This document shows positions 8,290-16,106 of a stretch of 28,682 bases of DNA, one piece after another (the stretch's first letter is position 1; each line of letters begins with the position of its first letter). This stretch comes from SIG672 sp045657105 (GTDB taxonomy: Bacteria > Bacillota > Clostridia > Oscillospirales > CAG-272). Location of the stretch: the NCBI GenBank assembly GCA_045657105.1, contig JAZOSN010000016.1, forward strand, positions 1 through 28,682, given 5' to 3'. The translations under genes and the position numbers were made by a program. The notes below the pieces were generated by a model. It made no database searches. It was given only the letters and a program-made list of their open reading frames with translations, and was not told where the DNA came from.

Positions 8290-9054
8290 ATGAATTTCGC
8301 GCTTTACTCTTTTCAGGACATAAGACATTTCGGACTCATGTCACTTGCAAACGGTGATAGCGGTGTCGATCCCCTTCTCTTTATAACGGTCGCACTGCTT
8401 CTTGTAATCGGATCCTATCTCCTCGGAAGCGTCAACTTTGCTATCGTCATCTCGAAGGCGGCGTACGGCAAGGACATACGCGACTACGGAAGCAACAACG
8501 CCGGAATGACCAATATGATGCGTACCTTCGGCACGAAGGCGGCAGTCATGGTGCTTCTCGGCGACGTTATGAAGTCGATAGTCAGCGTCACACTGTCTAT
8601 GCTCATTTGCGGAATAGACGTTGCATACATCGCAGGCGTTGCCTGCATAATCGGTCACTGCTTCCCCGTTTTCTATAAGTTCCGCGGCGGAAAGGGCTTT
8701 GCCACAACGGCAGGAATGGTGCTCGCCGCAGAGCCTATCATCTTCCTTATCTGCCTTGTAATATTCGTTGTGATAGTTGCCGCCACGAAATATATTTCGG
8801 CAGGCTCGATAATAACCGCTCTCTTCTTCCCGCTTATTCTTAACATGGTATACAGAGGTGCGGGCGGAATAAGTACCATCATGGCTATATGCGCGGTATT
8901 TCTTGCACTCTTTATCCTGTTTAACCACAGGGCTAACGTGTCAAGACTTATGAAGGGCGAGGAAAAGAAGTTCAGTTTCAAGAAAAGCGTACCGACCGAG
9001 GCCAAAAAATCGGGCGAAAAATCGGACGATAATTCGAAAGACGACTCAAACTGA
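8290..9054 (+). CDS. plsY: acyl-phosphate:glycerol-3-phosphate acyltransferase PlsY
   Basis: Membrane enzyme that moves an acyl group from acyl-phosphate to glycerol-3-phosphate, the first step of phospholipid synthesis in most Gram-positives. The three family motifs are visible: GSNNAGMTNMMRTFG (67-81), GHCFPVFYKFRGGKG (122-136), and an HR-containing loop near 217 (FNHRANVSR). Several hydrophobic helices span the protein. At 254 residues it is longer than the usual ~200, with about 28 extra residues before the first helix and a hydrophilic Lys/Ser/Asp tail after the last. The ATG at 8290 is supported by CGGAGGT at 8279-8285, so the N-terminal extension is probably real. Likely cotranscribed with der. 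Confidence 0.93.
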   Translation: MNFALYSFQDIRHFGLMSLANGDSGVDPLLFITVALLLVIGSYLLGSVNFAIVISKAAYGKDIRDYGSNNAGMTNMMRTFGTKAAVMVLLGDVMKSIVSVTLSMLICGIDVAYIAGVACIIGHCFPVFYKFRGGKGFATTAGMVLAAEPIIFLICLVIFVVIVAATKYISAGSIITALFFPLILNMVYRGAGGISTIMAICAVFLALFILFNHRANVSRLMKGEEKKFSFKKSVPTEAKKSGEKSDDNSKDDSN

Positions 9055-9137
9055 GCGCAAAAAGTAGGGATTTTGCCGATTTGCAGAAAAATTTATAAAT
9101 ATTTTTTGTATTTTTTTCTGTTTTTTCAAAAATCCTC

Positions 9138-9166
9138 TTGCATTTTTGAAAGTATTGTGATATAAT
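9138..9166 (+). promoter_or_regulatory. sigma-A promoter of rpmB
   Basis: TTGCAT (9138-9143), 17-bp spacer, exact TATAAT (9161-9166) with an extended TG at 9158-9159. The transcript would begin near 9173 and carry the leader hairpin GACTTT-TCG-AAAGTC at 9177-9191. Confidence 0.8.
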
Positions 9167-9176
9167 TCTATCCGTT

Positions 9177-9191
9177 GACTTTTCGAAAGTC
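9177..9191 (+). other. hairpin in the rpmB leader
   Basis: GACTTT (9177-9182) pairs perfectly with AAAGTC (9186-9191) around TCG, at the very 5' end of the predicted rpmB transcript. It may stabilise the mRNA or take part in autoregulation; no known ribosomal leader family was recognised. Confidence 0.4.
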
Positions 9192-9244
9192 GGCAGGATA
9201 CTTAAAATAATAATTATTTGTATATAAAATTGGAGGTGCAGAAT

Positions 9245-9430
9245 ATGGCAAAGTGTGATATCTGCGGAAAAGGTGTAACGTTCGGACTTAAAGTTTCTCA
9301 CTCTAACCGCAAGACCAACAGACAGTGGAAACCCAACATCAGAACAGTCAAGGCAGACGTAAACGGAACTCACAAGACTCTTCATGTGTGCTCGCGTTGC
9401 CTCCGTTCCGGTAAGGTTACCCGCGTTTAA
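9245..9430 (+). CDS. rpmB: 50S ribosomal protein L28 (zinc-binding form)
   Basis: 61-residue large-subunit protein. It begins MAKCDICGKG and ends with the family's CSRCLRSGKVTR segment; C4/C7 and C49/C52 form a zinc site. The ATG at 9245 is chosen because GGAGGT at 9232-9237 precedes it; a longer TTG-started reading would begin upstream of that site. It has its own promoter and no clear terminator before the next gene, so some read-through into 9443 is likely. Confidence 0.97.
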   Translation: MAKCDICGKGVTFGLKVSHSNRKTNRQWKPNIRTVKADVNGTHKTLHVCSRCLRSGKVTRV

Positions 9431-9442
9431 TTATAACGTATA

Positions 9443-10171
9443 ATGTTATCATTAGCAAAAGATAAAGTGGACGAAGTATTTCGTCCATATTTGCTTTGTA
9501 GCGAAAATATCGGCAGCGAGGAGAAGCTTTTACTCGAAAAATCCTTTCGTGTACTGACGCTTCCGCCCTTTCACGCGCTAAGCAGCGCGGTGTCCTCGCA
9601 CGCCGATATGCTTCTCTGCCCTTTGGGAGAGGCTCTTGCCACGCACCCGATGTACTATGACGAAAACAAAAAGCTTTTTGACGAAAACCTTATAAAGATA
9701 ATTAAGATAGACGAGGCCGCGGGCAAAAAATATCCTGACGATATTCTTTTGAACGGGCTTTTTTTGTCCGAAAAGCTCTACGGACGAACCGATAAGCTTT
9801 CAAAAACGCTCGTAAATTTTGCAAAGGAAAGCGTTTTCACCCGTCAGGGATATACGCGTTGCAGTGTGTGCAAGCTGAGCGAGCACGCCATTATCACCGC
9901 AGACGCGAGTATCGCGCACGCCGCTTCTAAAAACGGAGTAGATACTCTGAAAATCTCGGCAGGAAATATTTTGCTCGAAGGATACGACTACGGATTCATC
10001 GGCGGAGCGTCTTTTACGTATAATGATACGGTATTTTTCTTCGGAAAAATAGAGCTTCACCCCGATTTCGACAAAATTCGCGATTTTGCGGCAAAGCATA
10101 GTGTAAAGCTCGTATCGCTTTCCGATAAACCTCTACACGACATAGGAGGTGCAGTGATCTATGAAAGATAA
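9443..10171 (+). CDS. conserved protein, resembles DUF6873 (GME-fold) family
   Basis: 242 residues, no signal peptide or membrane segment, so probably cytoplasmic. The overall pattern and the C-terminal segments ISAGNILLEGYDYGFIGGAS (about 172-191) and DKPLHDIGGAVIYE recall the clostridial family labelled DUF6873, proposed to share the fold of guanidino-group modifying enzymes. This is from memory and no catalytic Cys-His pair can be assigned with certainty. There is a CSVC pair in the middle. No strong ribosome binding site precedes the ATG, which lies 12 nt after the rpmB stop. Its last 11 nt overlap the next gene, so the two are translationally linked. Confidence 0.65.
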   Translation: MLSLAKDKVDEVFRPYLLCSENIGSEEKLLLEKSFRVLTLPPFHALSSAVSSHADMLLCPLGEALATHPMYYDENKKLFDENLIKIIKIDEAAGKKYPDDILLNGLFLSEKLYGRTDKLSKTLVNFAKESVFTRQGYTRCSVCKLSEHAIITADASIAHAASKNGVDTLKISAGNILLEGYDYGFIGGASFTYNDTVFFFGKIELHPDFDKIRDFAAKHSVKLVSLSDKPLHDIGGAVIYER

Positions 10172-10817
10172 CGGCAATACCGCAAAGCTTCAAAGAGCAG
10201 TTCGTATATTTCTTCTTTGCATAATCTCGCTCGCCGTTCTGACTCTTATTTTTTCTGCTATCGTAAACGCTTTTATGCTCTCTATCTCGCGCGATGATAT
10301 CCTTGATTTTGACGAGATTAAAAACTCGGATATTTCGGCAGATTACGCGATAATCCTCGGTTGTCGGGTATATTCGGACAAAACTCCGAGCGTTATGCTC
10401 AAACACCGTCTTGACACGGGCGCAAGGCTTTATTTTAGCGGCAAGGTGAGCAAAATAATCGTAAGCGGTAATCCGAGTGAGAGCTACAATAACGAGCCCG
10501 AGGCTATGAAAAATCATCTCATCTCGCTCGGTGTTGATAGCGAGGATATAATCACCGACAACGGCGGACTGTCCACCTACGATACTATGAGCCGCGCAAG
10601 CGAGGTCTTTAACGTCAAAAGCGCGGTGGTCGTATCGCAAGAATATCACCTGTACCGCGCTATGTATATCGGCAAGGAGCGCGGCATCGAGATTTTCGGA
10701 GCTTCGGCAACGCTTGGAGCATACGACAATCAGTTCAAATACGATCTGCGCGAGTATCTTGCCCGTTGCAAGGACTTTTTTATGACACTTTTAGATCTTC
10801 CGTACGCGCACACATAA
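10161..10817 (+). CDS. SanA/ElyC/YdcF-type membrane protein (DUF218)
   Basis: 218 residues. A membrane segment is at about 14-40, followed by an extracytoplasmic DUF218 domain: DYAIILGCRVY (61-71), SGNPSE and EPEAMKNHL in the middle, and the conserved QEYHLYRA (160-167). Homologs SanA and ElyC in Gram-negatives affect envelope integrity and peptidoglycan or lipid-carrier metabolism; the precise reaction is not established. The start is supported by AGGAGGT at 10144-10150, and the gene overlaps the preceding one by 11 nt. It lies 43 nt before the large cell-wall hydrolase gene, which fits an envelope role. Confidence 0.85.
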   Translation: MKDNGNTAKLQRAVRIFLLCIISLAVLTLIFSAIVNAFMLSISRDDILDFDEIKNSDISADYAIILGCRVYSDKTPSVMLKHRLDTGARLYFSGKVSKIIVSGNPSESYNNEPEAMKNHLISLGVDSEDIITDNGGLSTYDTMSRASEVFNVKSAVVVSQEYHLYRAMYIGKERGIEIFGASATLGAYDNQFKYDLREYLARCKDFFMTLLDLPYAHT

Positions 10818-10860
10818 ACGGCAAACAGACATTTTCCTCATTTCTCTCGGAGATAAAACT

Positions 10861-13752
10861 ATGAAAACCATTCTCAAAATAACAATTTCGCTCGTTTTGC
10901 TTCTCGCTCTTCTGTCGGGAACCGTCCTGCTTCTCATACAGGACTACGATCAACCAGACGTGGACGACAGTGAACACGAAGGAGTCGAGCCTGAACCTGA
11001 ACCTGAACCTGAACCTGAACCTGAACCCGAACCCGAGCCTGAGCCAGAGCCCGAACCCGAGCCCGAGCCCGAACCCGAGCCTGAGCCCGAACCCGAGCCC
11101 GAGCCTGAGCCCGAGCCCGAGCCCGAGCCCGAACCCGAACCCGAGCCTGAACCCGAGCCTGAGCCAGAGCCCGAACCCGAGCCTGAGCCCGAACCCGAAC
11201 CTGAGCCGGACAACGACCAATATCTCACCGACGACGATTCGGGAATTAAAAACAGCGATTTCGTCCGCATAAAGGATCATATTCCGTCGATCTTTATCGA
11301 CATAAGATACGGCGGAGAAAACAATCTGCTCGGAGATAAAATATACAAGTTTAACGAGGCTTATCTGCGATATGGCACGGTCAGAAAACTCAAAGCCGTA
11401 CAAAACGAGCTCCTTTCGCAAGGTCTTTCTCTGAAAATATGGGACGCCTACCGTCCGCTTGATGCTCAAAGCGACCTCGCTATTCTGCTTCCGCAGAATG
11501 CGACCAATCCCACGAAGGGCTTTACAGAGTTCAATTACGGCGATACTCTTTCTCTGACTATCGTAAAATCTAACGGAAAAGCTATCGCGATGCCCACCGA
11601 TTTCGACGCGAGCGGATCTAAGGCGGACAGAAATTTCAAGGATCTTTCAACGGAGGCCGCGGCAAACGGAAAGCTTCTCGACGATCTTATGAAAAAGCAC
11701 GGATTCGTGCAGTATCTTTCGGCAAAATGGTACAGATATTCGGATAGCGCGAGCTATAAAATATCGCCCGAAACCTCTATTGACAAGAACGGACTTTACA
11801 CCATATCCGATAAATGGGAAATAGACACCACATCGAGCGTCACCGTCTATACCGTTGCATCAAACAAAAAAGCCTGCGGCACCCTTTATGACGGAAAGGC
11901 AGTCACGCCCATCTTCTTTTACAGATCCTACGTTTATATCAAATACGGCAGTAAATACGGTCTTGTGTATTCGCATCAGATAATAAACTCCGACAAGTCC
12001 TACTATTCAGACGATCTCAGATACGTCAGCGCGAAGGATAAATATTCCTACGCTGATATGATTGCAGATGCCAAAGAGCTTGCAGAAAATTATCCCGACG
12101 TCGTAACCCTTTCCTCTATCGGAAAGAGCGAAGAAGGCAGAGATCTCACCCTGCTTCTCATCGGAGATCCGAACGCCAAGATAAACGTTATGATACAGGC
12201 AAGCATGCACGCGAGAGAGTATATAACGACTACCGTCCTTATGGCTCAGGTAGATTATATGCTCAAAAATCTTGACAAGGAGTACGAGGACTCGGGATAC
12301 ACCTTCCGAGAGCTGCTCGGTATGATCCGCTTCCACATCGTACCCATGTCCAATCCCGACGGCGTGCAGATAGTGCAGACCGGAATAATCTCTCCGCTCT
12401 ACACGGGAAGCAGAGAAAACGTCAACACTTCCTCGTGGAAGGCAAACGCTAAGGGCGTCGATCTCAACTCGAATTTCAATGCTATATGGGAGCGCAAGGC
12501 GGCGCGCGACAGTCTGCCCGACGGACCTGCGCCCTCGTCCTACATAGGCGAAAATCCCGAGTGTGCCGCAGAAAGCAAGGCTCTTGCAAATTATCTGCGC
12601 GAGCACGCGATAGATATAACGCTCAGCTACCACACCTCGGGCTCGATAGTCTACTGGGATTTTGAGGATTATAAGAGCACGAACGCGCTCGGCAAATCAC
12701 TCTGCGCTAAGATCACAAACAAATTAAAATACGTCCTTTACAGTGATCCCGCAACCTGTGCAGGATTTCACGACTGGGCGGTAACGCGCGGTATTCCTTC
12801 ACTCACGATAGAATTCGGCTCAGGATCAAGTCCGAGCCATTTCAGAGAATTCTACACTATGTGGGCAAGAGGCAAGGATATAATCTACGACACCGCTCTC
12901 TGGGCGCTCGAAAACAAAAAATCCCTTCCCTATTATAATAAGACCTTCACTCCCGAATATGTCGACAAGGTCGAGCTGCTTTGCGGAGTAGTAACTGCCG
13001 ACAGTCTTAACGTCCGCAAGGGTACGGGCACGAACTATGCAAAGCTCGGCGCTTTGAAAAAGGGTGATACCGTCGTAATAGTCGGCACTTACAGCGGTTG
13101 GCACAAAATAAAATACGGTAGCGGCTACGGCTTCGTTTCGACCGATTATATACAGCTTAAATACTCTGTCGATGCAAGAGAGCACGTGATCTACGACGGC
13201 GCAATAAACGATCTCTTCCCTATCGCCGAAAGCTATTCGTACGAGCGCGAGAACGATCCTGACTACGTTATGCTCCATTTTTCGAGTGCAATAAAGATAG
13301 ATTGGAACGATCCCTACAACATGGATCTTATCCGCGATATTTTCCTTGACGGCGGGGTAGATGCGAACTATCTGATCGACAGAGATGGCAATATCTACTG
13401 CAACGTCCCCGAGGACAGAGTTGCATACCACGCAGGGCCCGGAACGTTCGGCGAGGTCAGCGGCGATATGAACAAGCGCTCGATCGGCATTGAGATAATG
13501 GCTATCGGCTCGAAGGAAGATATGTCGATCTATATGTCCGGCGAGAAATACGATACGATAGATCCTTCGCTTATCGGATACACCGAGGCTCAGTACGAGG
13601 CACTGGGAAGGCTTATTTCGGACATTTGCGAAAGATACGGCATCGAAAAGGACAGAGATCATATCATCGGTCACGACGAGTATAACCCAAACAAAAATGA
13701 TCCCGGCGAGCTTTTTGACTGGGATAAGATGATCGATATTTTAAATCCGTAA
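10861..13752 (+). CDS. modular cell-wall protein: EP stalk, VanX-like domain, M14 peptidase, SH3, Amidase_2
   Basis: 963-residue exported protein. Residues 1-26 form a signal peptide or anchor. Residues 43-116 are 37 consecutive Glu-Pro pairs, a stiff spacer. About 130-300 resembles D-Ala-D-Ala dipeptidases (VanX, M15D), with DAYRP kept at 195-199; the expected ligands are replaced (F224 for His, S231 for Asp, A288 for the catalytic Glu, Y291 for His), so it is probably not catalytic. An SH3-like stretch lies at about 310-375. About 385-680 is an M14 zinc carboxypeptidase with H450, E453, H591 and catalytic E651; S537 stands where many M14 enzymes have Arg. About 705-768 is an SH3b domain (LNVRKGTGTNY). 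About 775-963 is an Amidase_2 domain with zinc ligands H806, H938, D947 and E878. Predicted to cut peptidoglycan peptides and the amide bond to muramic acid. No LPXTG anchor. Confidence 0.88.
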   Translation: MKTILKITISLVLLLALLSGTVLLLIQDYDQPDVDDSEHEGVEPEPEPEPEPEPEPEPEPEPEPEPEPEPEPEPEPEPEPEPEPEPEPEPEPEPEPEPEPEPEPEPEPEPEPEPEPDNDQYLTDDDSGIKNSDFVRIKDHIPSIFIDIRYGGENNLLGDKIYKFNEAYLRYGTVRKLKAVQNELLSQGLSLKIWDAYRPLDAQSDLAILLPQNATNPTKGFTEFNYGDTLSLTIVKSNGKAIAMPTDFDASGSKADRNFKDLSTEAAANGKLLDDLMKKHGFVQYLSAKWYRYSDSASYKISPETSIDKNGLYTISDKWEIDTTSSVTVYTVASNKKACGTLYDGKAVTPIFFYRSYVYIKYGSKYGLVYSHQIINSDKSYYSDDLRYVSAKDKYSYADMIADAKELAENYPDVVTLSSIGKSEEGRDLTLLLIGDPNAKINVMIQASMHAREYITTTVLMAQVDYMLKNLDKEYEDSGYTFRELLGMIRFHIVPMSNPDGVQIVQTGIISPLYTGSRENVNTSSWKANAKGVDLNSNFNAIWERKAARDSLPDGPAPSSYIGENPECAAESKALANYLREHAIDITLSYHTSGSIVYWDFEDYKSTNALGKSLCAKITNKLKYVLYSDPATCAGFHDWAVTRGIPSLTIEFGSGSSPSHFREFYTMWARGKDIIYDTALWALENKKSLPYYNKTFTPEYVDKVELLCGVVTADSLNVRKGTGTNYAKLGALKKGDTVVIVGTYSGWHKIKYGSGYGFVSTDYIQLKYSVDAREHVIYDGAINDLFPIAESYSYERENDPDYVMLHFSSAIKIDWNDPYNMDLIRDIFLDGGVDANYLIDRDGNIYCNVPEDRVAYHAGPGTFGEVSGDMNKRSIGIEIMAIGSKEDMSIYMSGEKYDTIDPSLIGYTEAQYEALGRLISDICERYGIEKDRDHIIGHDEYNPNKNDPGELFDWDKMIDILNP
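10987..11208 (+). repeat. 37 tandem Glu-Pro codon pairs (6-bp units)
   Basis: An uninterrupted array of 37 GAR-CCN units. The first units are nearly pure GAACCT; later ones mix GAA/GAG with CCC/CCT/CCA/CCG. A 30-bp block (11029-11058) recurs exactly at 11149-11178, 120 bp later, a trace of internal duplication. All changes are silent, so the dipeptide is preserved. Confidence 0.98.
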
Positions 13753-13810
13753 AAACCGAAAATACGCACGGTGCAAGGATCGTTTTTCTAACACCAAAAG
13801 GAGATGCGCT

Positions 13811-14959
13811 ATGAGCAAAAACAACAAGTCTTCACTCCCTTCAAGCGTTGCAAAAGCGCTTGAAAAAATAGAATACTATTACAAAGGCATCATTTTATGG
13901 CTTGCGCATATGTACGACACGAAAAGCGGCGGCTTCTATATGACCGTAAGCGGAATGCGCGATCCGAATATGGAGCCCGCGATCGAAATGACCTGCTGGG
14001 GCATAAAAATTTTAAAGGGCTATACCAGTGCACTTGACACTATGCCGTCCGACTTTCGTGAGGGCATTATAAGCTTTATAAATGACCGTCAGGATCCAAA
14101 AAGCGGAATGTATATTGATAAGCAGGGACCTGCCAATCCCCGCGAGACTGCAAGAAATCAGGCGGCGGCTTTGGATACGCTCTCCGTGCTTGGAGCAAAA
14201 ACCAGATACACACACCCGAAAAGCCTCGGTAACGCCTCGGATATAACTCCCGTTATGCCCGAGTATATGGCTACTCCCGAATCGTATATCCGTTGGGTAA
14301 AGAGCTGGAACTGGGATACGGGCTCCTGGACCGCAGGTGACCAAACCCAGTCCTCACTTCAATACGTCAATATATTAGAGAACACAAGACGAGAAGAATA
14401 TAAGCGGATCCTGTTTGCTTGGCTCGAAGAGCGACAGCAGGAAAACGGATTTTGGAGTCCGAATTTCGATTTCAACGCGGCATCAGGTGCCTTCAAAGTG
14501 GGACTTGTATATGAGAGCTACGGTATGCGTCTGCCAAACTATGACAAGATCATAGATTCGATCTTTGAGTGCTACAAGGTATCAAAGACCTCTAACCCCT
14601 TCTTTGTACGAAATCCTATTTCGGTGCTGTATCAGATGTCGAAATACGGTCCTGAAACGAAATCAAAAATCAAGCAAGGTCTGCTCGATAATATAGACGC
14701 CGTCGTTGCAAGCTTTGGCGAATTTCTCTGCCCCGACGGAGCGTTTTCGGCAAAAAAAGAGAGATCCATGCTTTCTTTTGGCGGAGTTGTCGGCTCGCAC
14801 GAGCTTAACGAAGGAGACATTGACGCTACCCTGATGATGCTTATTGCCAGAAAAACGCTGTACTCTATATTTGACACCAAGGCACCCGATCTTGATACTA
14901 CTGACTTTTGGTCGTGGATATACGAAAAAAAGCCAATGCCGAAGCTAAATGCCAATTAA
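13811..14959 (+). CDS. uncharacterised protein, possible alpha/alpha-toroid fold
   Basis: 382 residues with no signal peptide, so likely cytoplasmic. No family is recognised with confidence. The protein shows recurring Gly-aromatic turns with following helices, such as SGGFYM near 39, TGSWTAG near 170, NGFWSPNF near 217 and DGAFSA near 310. Such repeats resemble those of prenyltransferase/terpene-cyclase type alpha/alpha toroids or of (alpha/alpha)6 sugar enzymes. This is a fold guess, not a function. The start is supported by AAGGAG at 13798-13803. It follows the wall hydrolase by 58 nt without a visible terminator, so it may be cotranscribed. It ends at a strong bidirectional terminator facing apbE. 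Confidence 0.75.
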   Translation: MSKNNKSSLPSSVAKALEKIEYYYKGIILWLAHMYDTKSGGFYMTVSGMRDPNMEPAIEMTCWGIKILKGYTSALDTMPSDFREGIISFINDRQDPKSGMYIDKQGPANPRETARNQAAALDTLSVLGAKTRYTHPKSLGNASDITPVMPEYMATPESYIRWVKSWNWDTGSWTAGDQTQSSLQYVNILENTRREEYKRILFAWLEERQQENGFWSPNFDFNAASGAFKVGLVYESYGMRLPNYDKIIDSIFECYKVSKTSNPFFVRNPISVLYQMSKYGPETKSKIKQGLLDNIDAVVASFGEFLCPDGAFSAKKERSMLSFGGVVGSHELNEGDIDATLMMLIARKTLYSIFDTKAPDLDTTDFWSWIYEKKPMPKLNAN

Positions 14960-14961
14960 AT

Positions 14962-14999
14962 AAAAAACTCAGAAGCACTCTGCTTCTGAGTTTTTTATT
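14962..14999. terminator. bidirectional rho-independent terminator
   Basis: A perfect 16-bp stem, AAAAAACTCAGAAGCA (14962-14977) with its complement (14981-14996), around loop CTC. It has a T-run on both strands. It serves the plus-strand gene ending at 14959 and the minus-strand apbE ending at 14999. Confidence 0.95.
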
Positions 15000-16018
15000 T
15001 ATTTCGAAAATCCCGCAGTTGCCGACGTTTTGCCGTCCTCGTATATCCAAAGCGCTTCTGCGCCGAGTCTTTCGCAAAGCACTTTTCCGTCCGCCTCGCT
15101 CATAAGAAAGAGCGCGGTCGAGAGAACGTCTGCGAGTCCGCTATCCTTCACACATACCGAAACCGACAGGAAATACTCGGACGGAAGCAGAGTTTCGGGA
15201 TCTATTATATGGTGATAATTTTTGCCGTCCACCGTATAAAAGCGTTGATATGATCCGCTCGTTACTACCGAGCTGTCGGCAATTTCGCATATCGCAGGAT
15301 AAGAGCTTCCTCCGTGTGGATCGGCTATTGCCACCTTCCACTTTTCACCGCTCGGCTTTGTTCCGATGGCGCGCACGTTTCCTCCTGCGCTTATAAGAAC
15401 GCTTTTGTATCCTGCATCTTCAAGCGCCTGCGCGACCTTTTCGACCGCAAAGCCCTTGGCTATCGCGCCTACGTCGAGCGAGATGTTTTCGTCGTTTATA
15501 TAAACTGAAAGCTCTTTCTCGTTTAACTCAATAGCGTTAATATTGGCGTGATCTGCCGCCTCGATTAGCAGGTCGCTTGGCGGAATTTCGGCGTTTTCGG
15601 GGTTTTCAAGTCCTGCCTCGCGGTAGGAGTGCCATATCTTCAAAACGCTCCCCATCGCGATATTAACCTTGCCGTTTGTCACATCAAACATCTCTTTTGA
15701 ATAAGACAGAAGCTCGAAAAGGTCCTTGTCAACGACGGTCGGCGCTTTGCCCGCGTTTTTATTGACTGTGCAGAGGTTGTTTATGCCGTCGTACTCGTTG
15801 TAAATATCGAAAAGCTTGTCGTATCTGTCAAACTCCTCACACGCGATATTCCACACGCCCTCAAAATCGCCATTCGGTGCGCTTATCGTTGTGACCGTGT
15901 CAAACCATTCAAACGAGGTTTCGCTCACGAGCTTCTCACCCGTGCAGGACGGGAGCATCACAAGTACAAACGAAACAATTAGCGCGACGGATATTATTTT
16001 TGCCGTAAATTTACGCAT
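14999..16018 (-). CDS. apbE: FAD:protein FMN transferase, ApbE-family lipoprotein
   Basis: 339 residues. A signal peptide ends in the lipobox LPSC, with the acylated Cys at residue 25, so the enzyme is anchored on the outer face of the membrane. The ApbE core follows: LDVGAIAKGF (181-190), ISAGGN (209-214), SGSYQRF (254-260), HHIIDP (269-274) and DVLSTALF (297-304), the last being the metal-binding DxxSTA region. ApbE attaches FMN through a phosphoester to Ser/Thr of flavoproteins such as RnfD/RnfG or NqrB/C and extracytoplasmic FMN-domain proteins. No such target is encoded in this window. It is transcribed alone from a consensus promoter divergent from the hydratase gene. Confidence 0.95.
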   Translation of the reverse strand: MRKFTAKIISVALIVSFVLVMLPSCTGEKLVSETSFEWFDTVTTISAPNGDFEGVWNIACEEFDRYDKLFDIYNEYDGINNLCTVNKNAGKAPTVVDKDLFELLSYSKEMFDVTNGKVNIAMGSVLKIWHSYREAGLENPENAEIPPSDLLIEAADHANINAIELNEKELSVYINDENISLDVGAIAKGFAVEKVAQALEDAGYKSVLISAGGNVRAIGTKPSGEKWKVAIADPHGGSSYPAICEIADSSVVTSGSYQRFYTVDGKNYHHIIDPETLLPSEYFLSVSVCVKDSGLADVLSTALFLMSEADGKVLCERLGAEALWIYEDGKTSATAGFSK

Positions 16019-16050
16019 AATTTCCTTATTTCCTTTTGAGATATATGGAA

Positions 16051-16079
16051 ATTATAGCATTTCGGCAGGAAGATGTCAA
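16051..16079 (-). promoter_or_regulatory. sigma-A promoter of apbE
   Basis: On the minus strand TTGACA (16079-16074), 17-bp spacer, TATAAT (16056-16051), all exact consensus. It is back to back with the hydratase promoter; the -35 boxes are 27 bp apart. Confidence 0.9.
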
Positions 16080-16106
16080 GGGCAACCCTTTTTTCTCTCC
16101 ATTCTA

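Noticed and set aside
9068..9133. Terminator of plsY formed by GGATTTT and AAAAATCC
   Set aside because: The arms are about 50 bp apart with an AT-rich loop and no clean T-run after the right arm, so it is not convincing.
9218..9244. N-terminal extension of L28 from a TTG codon
   Set aside because: The extension contains the ribosome binding site GGAGGT and is absent from the L28 family; the ATG at 9245 fits.
10987..11208. CRISPR-like or satellite array
   Set aside because: The unit is 6 bp with no spacers, lies within a coding frame, and varies only at silent positions.
10950..11272. Open frames over the EP array giving Gly-Ser repeats (minus) and Asn/Ser-Leu/Pro repeats (plus)
   Set aside because: They are by-products of the six-base repeat in other frames. 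They lack ribosome binding sites, and the 963-residue frame with signal peptide and enzyme domains is clearly the real one.
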